Source: an uncultured Bacteroidales bacterium (lineage in GTDB: Bacteria; Bacteroidota; Bacteroidia; Bacteroidales; Bacteroidaceae). Taken from it: DNA of 64,000 bases. The position numbers were made by a program, and so were the translations under genes. The notes under the pieces were generated by a model. The model saw nothing but the letters and a program-made list of their open reading frames with translations. It made no database searches and was not told the DNA's origin. Where the stretch lies: positions 23,582-87,581 of the forward strand of contig CACYYM010000012.1 of NCBI GenBank assembly GCA_902778625.1. Direction: 5' to 3'. Positions within the stretch are counted from its first letter, which is position 1, and the number at the start of each line of letters is the position of its first letter. Positions 1-7,484 of the stretch are shown piece by piece.

Positions 1-1
1 T

Positions 2-634
2 CCCAAGAGCCAGAACACGCACCTGCACATCATCGAACCTTACACAAACCTGCTGAAGGCTGGAATCGACGCAGCCGCACCTGCCATCGAACGGCTCATC
101 TCGCTCTTCACTGACCACATCCTTAACCCCGAGTCGCACCACCTCGACCTCTTCTTCAGCATGGACTGGAAGCGGATGAGCACAACGGAAAGCTATGGGC
201 ACGACATCGAATGCTCCTGGCTGCTGCACGAAGCGGCGCTCGCGCTTGGCCGTACCGATATATTAAATAAGGTAGAGCCCGTCGTTCGCGAGGTGGCAAA
301 GGCAAGCGAGAAGGGGTTGCAGCCCGATGGCTCCATGCTCTACGAAGGCGAACCCGACGGAACGCACTTCGACCGCGACCGCCATTGGTGGGTACAGGCC
401 GAGGCCGTAGTGGGGTTCTTCAACCTCTATCAGCACTTCGGCGACAAGGCCGCACTCGACAAGGCCCTGCACTGCTGGCAATACATCAAGGACCACCTCA
501 TCGACCGCACACATGGCGAATGGTACTGGAGCATCCGCGATGACGGCAGCCCGAACCTAGACGACGACCACGCCGGCTTCTGGAAGTGTCCCTACCATAA
601 TGGCCGCATGTGCTTGGAGCTGATTGAAAAATAG
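2..634 (+). CDS. Cellobiose/mannobiose 2-epimerase, 5' truncated by window
   Basis: The reading frame is open from base 2 to the stop at 634, so the start lies outside the window; about 210 C-terminal residues are present. It matches the AGE/cellobiose 2-epimerase family: NTHLHI near the visible start, then GHDIECSWL and DRHWWVQAEA, which carry the His and Trp residues lining the barrel active site, and a family-typical C-terminus (GFWKCPYHNGRMCLEL). The expected reaction is cytoplasmic C2 epimerisation of the reducing end of beta-1,4-mannobiose to mannosyl-glucose. The mannosylglucose phosphorylase at 9689 and the mannanases downstream support mannobiose over cellobiose as the physiological substrate. 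An AraC gene follows after 62 bp in the same direction. Confidence 0.88.
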   Translation, partial: PKSQNTHLHIIEPYTNLLKAGIDAAAPAIERLISLFTDHILNPESHHLDLFFSMDWKRMSTTESYGHDIECSWLLHEAALALGRTDILNKVEPVVREVAKASEKGLQPDGSMLYEGEPDGTHFDRDRHWWVQAEAVVGFFNLYQHFGDKAALDKALHCWQYIKDHLIDRTHGEWYWSIRDDGSPNLDDDHAGFWKCPYHNGRMCLELIEK

Positions 635-696
635 CTAAATAAATAGTAAAGCTAAATAAATAGTAAATAGTAACTCGTCAAATAGTAAATAACTCA
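634..696. repeat. AT-rich short-word repeats before the AraC gene
   Basis: The 62-bp gap between the epimerase and the regulator consists of repeated words: GCTAAATAAATAGTAAA occurs twice, followed by further AAATAGT heptamers. It leaves no room for a conventional promoter beyond these repeats, so the regulator may be co-transcribed with the epimerase. Confidence 0.5.
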
Positions 697-1575
697 ATGG
701 ATAATGTGATGCGCGAGATAACGCCACTATCCGCCAGCGACTGCTTTTATCTGGCCGACCGACACAAATCGTCGTTCGACTTCCCTATCCACAGCCATCC
801 TGAGTTCGAACTCAACTTCATCGCTGGTGCTGCAGGTGTAAGACGTACGGTAGGCGACCACAGCGAGGCCATCGGCGACTACGACTTGGTGCTCATTGCC
901 AGCCCAAACCTGGAACATGTATGGGAGCAGGGGGAGTGCGTCAGCAAGAACATTCGCGAGATTACCATCCAGTTCACGTCCGACGTGCTGCCCGAGCCTC
1001 TGCTCAGCAAGAGCCAGTTCCATTCCATCCGCCGCATGCTCGACCGTGCACGCTGCGGGCTTGCCTTCTCCGGGCTCACCATTATGAAGGTGTTCGGAAA
1101 GATAGACGAACTGACGCATCAAAGGCGAGGCTTCCATGCCGTGCTGAGCTTCCTTGAACTGCTCTACGACCTATCGCTGGCCGACGATAGCCGCACCTTG
1201 TCCAGTTCTTCGTTTGCCCGCATAAAGACGAGCAACGAGAGCAGGCGTGTCAACAAGGTGCAGCAGTACATAGCGAGCCACTACGCCGAAGATGTACGAT
1301 TGGAGACGCTTGCTGACCTCGCAGGGATGACTCCCGTAGCCTTTTCCCGCTTCTTCCACCAGCGCACGGGTCGTTCACTTTCGGAATATATCATCGAAAT
1401 CCGGCTGGGTATCGCAGCTCGAATGCTGATTGACACCACCAAGATGGTAGCCGAGATCTGTTACGACTGCGGCTTTAACACGCTCTCCAACTTCAACCGC
1501 CTGTTCCGCAAGCACAAAGGATGCACCCCCACGGCGTTCCGCGAGAATTTCAACAAGAAGAAACTTATCATTTGA
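697..1575 (+). CDS. AraC-family transcriptional regulator of the mannan locus
   Basis: A 292-residue regulator. The N-terminal part (about 1-160) looks like an AraC-type cupin sensor (HSHPEFELNF), and the C-terminal part (about 185-288) holds the two helix-turn-helix motifs, with typical MTPVAFSRFFHQRTG and CGFNTLSNFNRLFRKHKG segments. It sits between the epimerase and the GH26-CE7 gene, so it most likely senses a mannan-derived sugar and activates the locus. It is a clear paralogue of the regulator at 26427-27305: same length, about half of the residues identical by eye, both ending in KxxII. The start chosen is the only ATG giving an intact cupin N-terminus. Confidence 0.93.
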   Translation: MDNVMREITPLSASDCFYLADRHKSSFDFPIHSHPEFELNFIAGAAGVRRTVGDHSEAIGDYDLVLIASPNLEHVWEQGECVSKNIREITIQFTSDVLPEPLLSKSQFHSIRRMLDRARCGLAFSGLTIMKVFGKIDELTHQRRGFHAVLSFLELLYDLSLADDSRTLSSSSFARIKTSNESRRVNKVQQYIASHYAEDVRLETLADLAGMTPVAFSRFFHQRTGRSLSEYIIEIRLGIAARMLIDTTKMVAEICYDCGFNTLSNFNRLFRKHKGCTPTAFRENFNKKKLII

Positions 1576-1631
1576 GACTCGCTGTCCCACGAATGGCTAA
1601 GAAAGAGTCAGTCCGTTTCGAAATAAGTTCG

Positions 1632-1639
1632 TATCTTTG
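1632..1639 (+). promoter_or_regulatory. TATCTTTG (-7 box) directly before the GH26-CE7 ATG
   Basis: This is a TAnnTTTG-type Bacteroidetes -7 element with only four bases between its end and the ATG at 1644. No exact TTG is found 19 bp upstream. Transcription from it would start at or almost at the ATG, giving a leaderless mRNA. Confidence 0.5.
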
Positions 1640-1643
1640 CAGC

Positions 1644-3857
1644 ATGAAACGTAGCACTTTTTCTCTCCTACTGCTCCTTTTGGCCTTAGCGATGCAAGCC
1701 CAGATTCAGGAGCAACCCATCGACCGCGAAGCGACGGGACCTGCGCGGCAACTCTATCGCTACCTGCGCGACAAGGTGTGGGGCAAGCAAGTGCTGTCGG
1801 GCTGTCAGGCGCGATGGGACTACAACACGACCGATGCTGACGGCATCTATGAGCGTGCCGGCAAGTATCCCGCCATCAACATCTTCGACTTCCAGCACTT
1901 CCGACAGCGTAACCTCAACTACATGGGGCCGACGGCCAAGGCCTGGCATGATGCAGGCGGCATCGTGGGTTTCATCTGGCACTGGAGCGTCCCCGTCAGT
2001 GCCGACCTGTCGCCGAAGGACGGCTTCGCTTTCTATACGCCATCAGGAGCTGAGGGTCGCCGACCAGGCACGCTCTTCTCTGCAAGAAAGGCTGTGCAGG
2101 AGGGCACGCCCGAGCAGCGCGTCATCAACGAGAACCTCGACACCATCGTCCGTTACCTGCTCCACTATCAGCAGCAAGGCATCCCCATCCTGTGGCGTCC
2201 CTTCCACGAGGCTGCAGGCAACACGAACCGTGGCGGCAAGGCATGGTTCTGGTGGGGCAACGACGGCGCCGAGGCCTTCAAGCAGCTTTACCTCTACACG
2301 CAGCGATACCTGATGGAGCGCGGCGTGCACAACCTCATCTACATCTGGACATCCGAGCTCGACGACGATGACTGGTACCCGGGCGACGCGTATGTCGATA
2401 TCGTGGCACGCGACCAGTACCACGCACCATCGCAGCACGGCTCCTTCAAGCAGCAGGTGCCGAGCGCTCAGGCCATGGAGAGCGACGATGCGCGCTGGCT
2501 CTTTGTGGCTCCCTGGACTGTACCCTTTGTCTTCAGCCAGCAGAACGACGATGCATTCTGGCGGCAGTTCCTCCATGAAGAGCTCATCCTGACGCGCGAC
2601 GAGGTGAACCGCGCCGGCTCCTATCGGCTGAGCATCAACAAGGAGAGCGGCATCTTCGGGAAAGGAGAACGCGCTGTTGTCTCGTGCCATGCCGACCCCG
2701 TGCCCTTTGATTCCCTTCATGTGCGCGTGTTATATAATAATAAGGTATGTCGCGAGTTCAGTCTGTTGCCTGCTTCGGCGGACTTCACCGTGCTGGAGCA
2801 AGCATTGGACAGCACCTGTGCCGTCACGGTGGAGGTGAAGGAGCATACGGGCAAACCAGAGGCCATCGGTTATGTGGTGGCTCCTGAGGGTTTCCGTGCA
2901 GGCTACGAGGAGCCGGCAGACCTCATGCCCTATTGGGACAATTTGAAGAAGCAGCTCAAGGCGTTGCCCATGCAGGTGAAGACCGTGCCGCTGGAAGTAC
3001 CTCAGCAATATCAGGGCAAGTACATCTGTCAGGATGTCGAGATCAATTGTCTCGGTCCTGCACCAGTGCGAGCCTACATGGCCAAGCCTGCGGGAGCCAA
3101 GAAGAAGTCGCTGCCCATCATCATCCTTTGCCGTGCGGCAGGCGTCAGTGGCAACTGGTGCCGCTGCTCGGTGGGCGAGTGCGTTGGCAACGCCGCCCTC
3201 GGCAACGGTGCCCTCAGCCTCGACATCAATGCCCACGGGATGCTCAACGGCCAGAGCGACGACTATTATCGGATGCTCGAAAGCGGACTGCTGCGGAACT
3301 ACTACGAGCACAACGCTGCCGACCGCGAGACCTATTATTTCCGCGGCATGTACCTGCGCCTCCTGCGTGCCATCGAATACATGACGCGCCAACCCGAGTG
3401 GGACGGACGCCGCATCCTCGTCATCGGCGAAAGTCAGGGAGGCGGACAGGCTGTTGCTGCCGCCGGTTTGGATTCACGTGTTTCCTGCGTGGTGCTCAAC
3501 GTGCCAGCCATGCAAGACTTGGGCGGAGCCCGCAAGGGACGTCGCAGCGGATGGCCTCAGCCCATCGAGAACCATCCCAACCTCTCCGAAGAACAGCTCG
3601 ACGCCACGCTGCCCTACTTCGACGGCGCCCTGCTCATCCGGCACTCGCAGGCAGAGATCTACTGCGAGATGGGCCTCATCGACACCACTTGCCCGCCGTC
3701 CGCCGTCTGGTCGTCGCTCAACAATGCGCCGGGCAAGAAGACGGTGAACTGCGTGCCCTTCCGCACCCATGCCTGGCCCTCGGGCCCCATCGCTTCCTAT
3801 TGGCGCGAGCACTACCTCAAGCCGCGAGAAGCGTTCATCGACAACTACCTGAAATAA
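1644..3857 (+). CDS. GH26 beta-mannanase module fused to CE7 acetyl esterase; GH26 nucleophile segment missing
   Basis: A 737-residue secreted protein. The start at 1644 gives a clean signal peptide (residues 1-20). Residues about 25-310 are a GH26 domain with the acid/base motif WRPFHEAAG (E189) and the conserved WFWWG and YPGDAYVDI. Around residue 271, SFKQQ runs straight into VPSAQAM; the block that carries the nucleophile (as in LVALTECG of the neighbouring GH26 at 4090-7185) is absent, so this module may be inactive or only bind glycan. Residues about 410-737 are an AXE1/CE7 esterase with Ser597 in GESQGG, Asp680 in GLIDTTCPP and His709 in THAW. The likely role is deacetylation of acetylated mannan, with the GH26 part possibly for targeting. 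The next gene, in the same direction, follows after 232 bp. Confidence 0.85.
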   Translation: MKRSTFSLLLLLLALAMQAQIQEQPIDREATGPARQLYRYLRDKVWGKQVLSGCQARWDYNTTDADGIYERAGKYPAINIFDFQHFRQRNLNYMGPTAKAWHDAGGIVGFIWHWSVPVSADLSPKDGFAFYTPSGAEGRRPGTLFSARKAVQEGTPEQRVINENLDTIVRYLLHYQQQGIPILWRPFHEAAGNTNRGGKAWFWWGNDGAEAFKQLYLYTQRYLMERGVHNLIYIWTSELDDDDWYPGDAYVDIVARDQYHAPSQHGSFKQQVPSAQAMESDDARWLFVAPWTVPFVFSQQNDDAFWRQFLHEELILTRDEVNRAGSYRLSINKESGIFGKGERAVVSCHADPVPFDSLHVRVLYNNKVCREFSLLPASADFTVLEQALDSTCAVTVEVKEHTGKPEAIGYVVAPEGFRAGYEEPADLMPYWDNLKKQLKALPMQVKTVPLEVPQQYQGKYICQDVEINCLGPAPVRAYMAKPAGAKKKSLPIIILCRAAGVSGNWCRCSVGECVGNAALGNGALSLDINAHGMLNGQSDDYYRMLESGLLRNYYEHNAADRETYYFRGMYLRLLRAIEYMTRQPEWDGRRILVIGESQGGGQAVAAAGLDSRVSCVVLNVPAMQDLGGARKGRRSGWPQPIENHPNLSEEQLDATLPYFDGALLIRHSQAEIYCEMGLIDTTCPPSAVWSSLNNAPGKKTVNCVPFRTHAWPSGPIASYWREHYLKPREAFIDNYLK

Positions 3858-3920
3858 TCATGCCTCCGATAATGAAATCGCTAACCATGAACAACAAAAT
3901 TCGCACAGGAAACGGGCTGT

Positions 3921-4015
3921 TTGCAAACACCCCACAGGGCGCTTGAAAACGCCGCACGCGGGGATTGCAATCGCCGCACGCGGAAATGCCCAACGCCGCA
4001 CGCGGCGTTTGCAAG
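3921..4015. repeat. 22-bp repeat array, family A (GCCGCACGCGG core)
   Basis: Three clear units and one degenerate upstream unit, each 22 bp, are built from an 11-bp CG-rich core (GCCGCACGCGG) and an 11-bp linker such as GGATTGCAATC. They lie between two genes of the mannan locus. The remaining intergenic bases up to 4089 are AT-rich with no strong -7 box. Confidence 0.85.
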
Positions 4016-4089
4016 CCCTCCTGCATAAATTATATAATCCCAAAAGACAGATAATTACATTCTCCGAAAAATAACTAAAACATCGCAAC

Positions 4090-7000
4090 ATGAAACAGTT
4101 ATCCCTCTTCACCCTGATGTTGGCACTGGCCATGAATGCCACAAGTGCCGTGCAGACCATACGCATTACGAATCTGCAGCAGGGCAAACGCTTCGACGGC
4201 ATCGGAGCCGTCAACGGCGGCGGTGCAACCTCCGTGCTACTGAAGGACTATCCCGAGCCGCAGCGCTCACAAATCATGGACATGGTCTATAAACCCATGT
4301 TCGGGGCCAGCGTCAGTGCTATCCTCGTGGAGGTGCCGGGCGACGGCAACAGCACGCAGGGCTCCATGCCTTCCCACAGCCACTATCAGGGCGACCACAA
4401 CTACCTGCGCGGCTATATGTGGTGGGTGATGCAAGAATCCAAACGACGCAACGCGGCACTGTCGCTCGACGCAACCAGTTGGAGCGCACCGGCATGGGTG
4501 AGTGATTTCTGGTCGGAAAACATGGTGGGCTATTACATCGATTGGCTGAAAGGGTTGCGCGAGGTGCACGGTCTGGAGCTCGATGCCTTGGGCTGTCACA
4601 ACGAGAAAGGCTGGAACGCCGAATTCGCAAAGAACTTGCGCCGAGCCATGAACGAGCAGGGCTTCAAGGATGTCAAGCTGCACGGCTTCGGCAACTGGGG
4701 CAATCAGAAGATGGACTTCCTGAAGCGAATGCAGGAAGACCAGGAGCTGTGCGATGCCCTCGATGCTGTCTGTGCCCACACCTTCAGCGAGATACAACTC
4801 ACGCCTGAGCAGCGAAAGGCAGCAGAGGACATGGGAAAACCCATCTGGAACAGCGAGGACCACGTCTATCTGCCGGGCTTCGACTGCCTCATCACCATTG
4901 TGAAGTGTTTCAACCAGAATTATATCATTAGCGGCGCAACGAAGGTCATCAACTGGTACGACATCGGCGCCACCTATCCGCTGGAGCCTTATAGCAAAGA
5001 GCCGCCGATGCTGCTTGCCCAGGAACCCTGGAGCGGCCACTACCTTGTGCGCGAAGCACTTTGGGGATATGCTCACTATGGTCAGTTCACGCAAGTGGGT
5101 TGGCACTATGTCGACGAAGGATGCCTCAACCTGACCGGCGGCGGTTCCATGGTCACCATGCGCGACCCGCAGACGGGCGACTACAGCATCATTGCCGAGA
5201 CGAAAGGAGCGAAGAAACCGCAAACTATAAAAATAAACATGCCCGACGGACTTTCCACAGGCAGGCTATGTGTATGGTACAGCGATGCCACGCAGCAGTT
5301 TGTACGCCTGCAGGACATCATGCCCAAGGGCGGCAGCTTCTCCATCACGCTCAAGCCTGATGCTGTCTATTCCCTCTCTACGACAACGGGACAGCAGAAG
5401 GGGGCGTTCCCCGACATTCCCGCCTCCAAGCCCTTCCCTATCCCTTACGAAGACGACTTCGAGCAATACGGGAACCCATCCGAGTGGGGCTACCTGCCGC
5501 ATTATCTGGCCGACCTCATAGGATGCTACGAACTCACTCCTAACCCTTCTCCCGCGAAAAAGGGGAACTGCATACGGCAGGTGGTCGGTTCCCACACACT
5601 CAGCTGGGCTCCCGAATGGCATCACTACACCATCCTCGGCGACGTCAGTTGGCAGGACTACGAGGTCAGTGCCGATGTTTACCTGAATCCGGGCGACGAG
5701 GCAGGCGTGATGGGACGCCTCTGCGACGTTGGTTCCGGCTATGGCGTCTGGGCAAAGGGATATTACCTCAAGTTGGACGACAAAGGAAAGGTGACGCTCG
5801 TCCTCACTCGCGGAAAGCGCGACCAGAAGGAACTCATCGGCGACAAAGAACAGCAAGCCATCATCCTTGCCCGCAAGGATGTGGAGATAGGAGGAGAGTA
5901 CACGTTGGACGAAAGCGAAGTGAGTGGCATCTCTTCCCTCGAATGGCATAATCTCAAGCTTCGCTTCGAGGGCGACCGCATCGCGGGTTACGTGGATGGC
6001 GTCGAAGTCGTGAAGGCCACTTCGGACCACTATGGCAAGGGCATGGCCGGCCTCATCGCTCCCCTGCACAAGCACAGCGTCAGCACACCTTACTTCGACA
6101 ACTTGAAGATTCTGCCCCTCGGTCGCACACAGGCCACGCAAACTGCTGTTCCTGCAATGCAACCCCTCTACGCTGCCGGCTCGCACACCAGTGGTCGCGA
6201 AGCATTGCTGCAACGTCTGAGAAGCCTTCGCACCAACGGCATCATGTTCGGCCATCAGGACGATCCCTTCTACGGTCTTGGCTGGAAGTGGGACCGTGGC
6301 CGCTCGGATGTGCTCGCTGTTGCAGGCGACTATCCAGCCGTGATGGGTTTCGAGCTTGGCGGCATCGAGGTGGGCGACGCGAAGAGTCTGGACAGCGTTC
6401 CCTTTGTCCGCATCCGGGAAGAGTTGCTGGCACATGTGCGTCGCGGTGGCATCGCCACCATCTCCTGGCATCCGCGCAATCCGCTGACAGGCGGCACGGC
6501 GTGGGACAACAAGAATGCCAACACAGTTCGAAGCATTCTGCCTGGCGGAGATCAGCACCAGAAGTTCCAAACGTGGATGTTGCGCCTCTCTTGTTTTCTC
6601 CGTTCTCTTAAGGATGAACAAGGCCGTCCCGTTCCCTTCATCTTCCGTCCCTGGCACGAGAACAGCGGTGGCTGGTTCTGGTGGGGCAAGGGACTCTGCT
6701 CTGCTGAAGAGTACAAAGCACTGTGGCGCTGTCTTCAGGACCGCCTGTTGGCCGACGGACTCACGAACATCGTATGGAGCTGGAGTCCCAATTACGGCTT
6801 GAAAGCAGACGACCTCGACTCGTATCCCGGCGACGACCGCGTGGACATCATCGGCCTCGACGCCTATCAACAGTCTAAGGACGAGCAGTCTTTCATCCGT
6901 ACGCTCAACAAGGACCTCGCCACGCTCTGCGAGTTTGCAAAAGGATCTGATCGCCTCGTCGCTCTCACGGAATGCGGTTATCAGAACCTGCCCGACCCGA

Positions 7001-7185
7001 CTTGGTGGACGCGCGTGCTGAAACCGCAAATCGAGAAGTTCCCCCTCAGCTACTTCCTCGTCTGGCGCAACGCCGACCATCGTCAGTACTTCGCTCCTGC
7101 GCCATCTACAAAAGACGCTCCCGACTTCCGAAAGATGGTCGAGGACAAGAGGATTCTCATGCTGAAAGAGATTGAAGGAAATTGA
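4090..7185 (+). CDS. GH59 (galactocerebrosidase-like) and GH26 beta-mannanase fusion protein
   Basis: A 1031-residue secreted multidomain enzyme with a signal peptide (about 1-20). Residues about 25-450 match GH59: FDGIGAVNGGGATS, YPEPQRSQIMD, then CHNEKGW (acid/base E172) and IWNSEDH (nucleophile E256). Residues about 460-690 resemble the lectin-like domain that follows the catalytic part of galactosylceramidase (YEDDFEQYG, LGDVSWQDYEVSADVY). Residues about 700-1031 are a complete GH26 mannanase with FRPWHEN (E857) and LTECG (E961). Coupling a beta-galactosidase-type domain to a mannanase, beside an alpha-galactosidase, suggests attack on galactose-decorated mannan. A short CCCTTCTCCC-type repeat lies inside the lectin-like region (LTPNPSPAKKGN). 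GH59 substrate specificity cannot be read from sequence. Confidence 0.87.
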   Translation: MKQLSLFTLMLALAMNATSAVQTIRITNLQQGKRFDGIGAVNGGGATSVLLKDYPEPQRSQIMDMVYKPMFGASVSAILVEVPGDGNSTQGSMPSHSHYQGDHNYLRGYMWWVMQESKRRNAALSLDATSWSAPAWVSDFWSENMVGYYIDWLKGLREVHGLELDALGCHNEKGWNAEFAKNLRRAMNEQGFKDVKLHGFGNWGNQKMDFLKRMQEDQELCDALDAVCAHTFSEIQLTPEQRKAAEDMGKPIWNSEDHVYLPGFDCLITIVKCFNQNYIISGATKVINWYDIGATYPLEPYSKEPPMLLAQEPWSGHYLVREALWGYAHYGQFTQVGWHYVDEGCLNLTGGGSMVTMRDPQTGDYSIIAETKGAKKPQTIKINMPDGLSTGRLCVWYSDATQQFVRLQDIMPKGGSFSITLKPDAVYSLSTTTGQQKGAFPDIPASKPFPIPYEDDFEQYGNPSEWGYLPHYLADLIGCYELTPNPSPAKKGNCIRQVVGSHTLSWAPEWHHYTILGDVSWQDYEVSADVYLNPGDEAGVMGRLCDVGSGYGVWAKGYYLKLDDKGKVTLVLTRGKRDQKELIGDKEQQAIILARKDVEIGGEYTLDESEVSGISSLEWHNLKLRFEGDRIAGYVDGVEVVKATSDHYGKGMAGLIAPLHKHSVSTPYFDNLKILPLGRTQATQTAVPAMQPLYAAGSHTSGREALLQRLRSLRTNGIMFGHQDDPFYGLGWKWDRGRSDVLAVAGDYPAVMGFELGGIEVGDAKSLDSVPFVRIREELLAHVRRGGIATISWHPRNPLTGGTAWDNKNANTVRSILPGGDQHQKFQTWMLRLSCFLRSLKDEQGRPVPFIFRPWHENSGGWFWWGKGLCSAEEYKALWRCLQDRLLADGLTNIVWSWSPNYGLKADDLDSYPGDDRVDIIGLDAYQQSKDEQSFIRTLNKDLATLCEFAKGSDRLVALTECGYQNLPDPTWWTRVLKPQIEKFPLSYFLVWRNADHRQYFAPAPSTKDAPDFRKMVEDKRILMLKEIEGN

Positions 7186-7265
7186 TGACTGATAAATGAT
7201 AATTGACTGAATTTCCGGAAACATGAAAGGACTGGCTGTGACTCATATCCTCCTTTAGGGGGAAT

Positions 7266-7340
7266 TCAAACGCCGCGTGCGGCGTTGGCAATCCCCGCGT
7301 GCGGCGTTGGCAATCCCCGCGTGCGGCGTTTAAATTTCCC
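7266..7340. repeat. 22-bp repeat array, family A (CCGCGTGCGG core)
   Basis: Three copies of the CCGCGTGCGGCGTT core at 22-bp spacing, inverted relative to the array at 3921, lie in the 299-bp gap between the GH59-GH26 and GH36 genes. The rest of the gap contains an AGGGGGA-type remnant (7249-7262) and CTTTTTCA/CCTTTTCAA word repeats (7381-7420); no convincing promoter was seen. Confidence 0.85.
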
Positions 7341-7484
7341 TTGAGGGAGTCATCTTATGTGCGCAGCTGCAATACTTCTCCTTTTTCACCTTTTCAATTT
7401 TTCACCTTTTCAATTTTATACGATTCCTCCGTCATATTGTCATCCCTAGAACTTCACAAACTTGAAAATTTAACTAATAATGAT

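Noticed and set aside
1521..1643. Upstream in-frame ATG for the GH26-CE7 gene
   Set aside because: It overlaps the AraC coding region and would bury the signal peptide at residue 42.
5266..7224. Long minus-strand open frame over the GH59-GH26 gene
   Set aside because: It is a composition shadow of the plus-strand gene, which has full catalytic motifs; the same applies to 20100-21566 (minus) and 56354-58279 (plus).
7299..7484. N-terminal extension of the GH36 gene
   Set aside because: It would translate repeat sequence and hide the signal peptide that begins at 7485.
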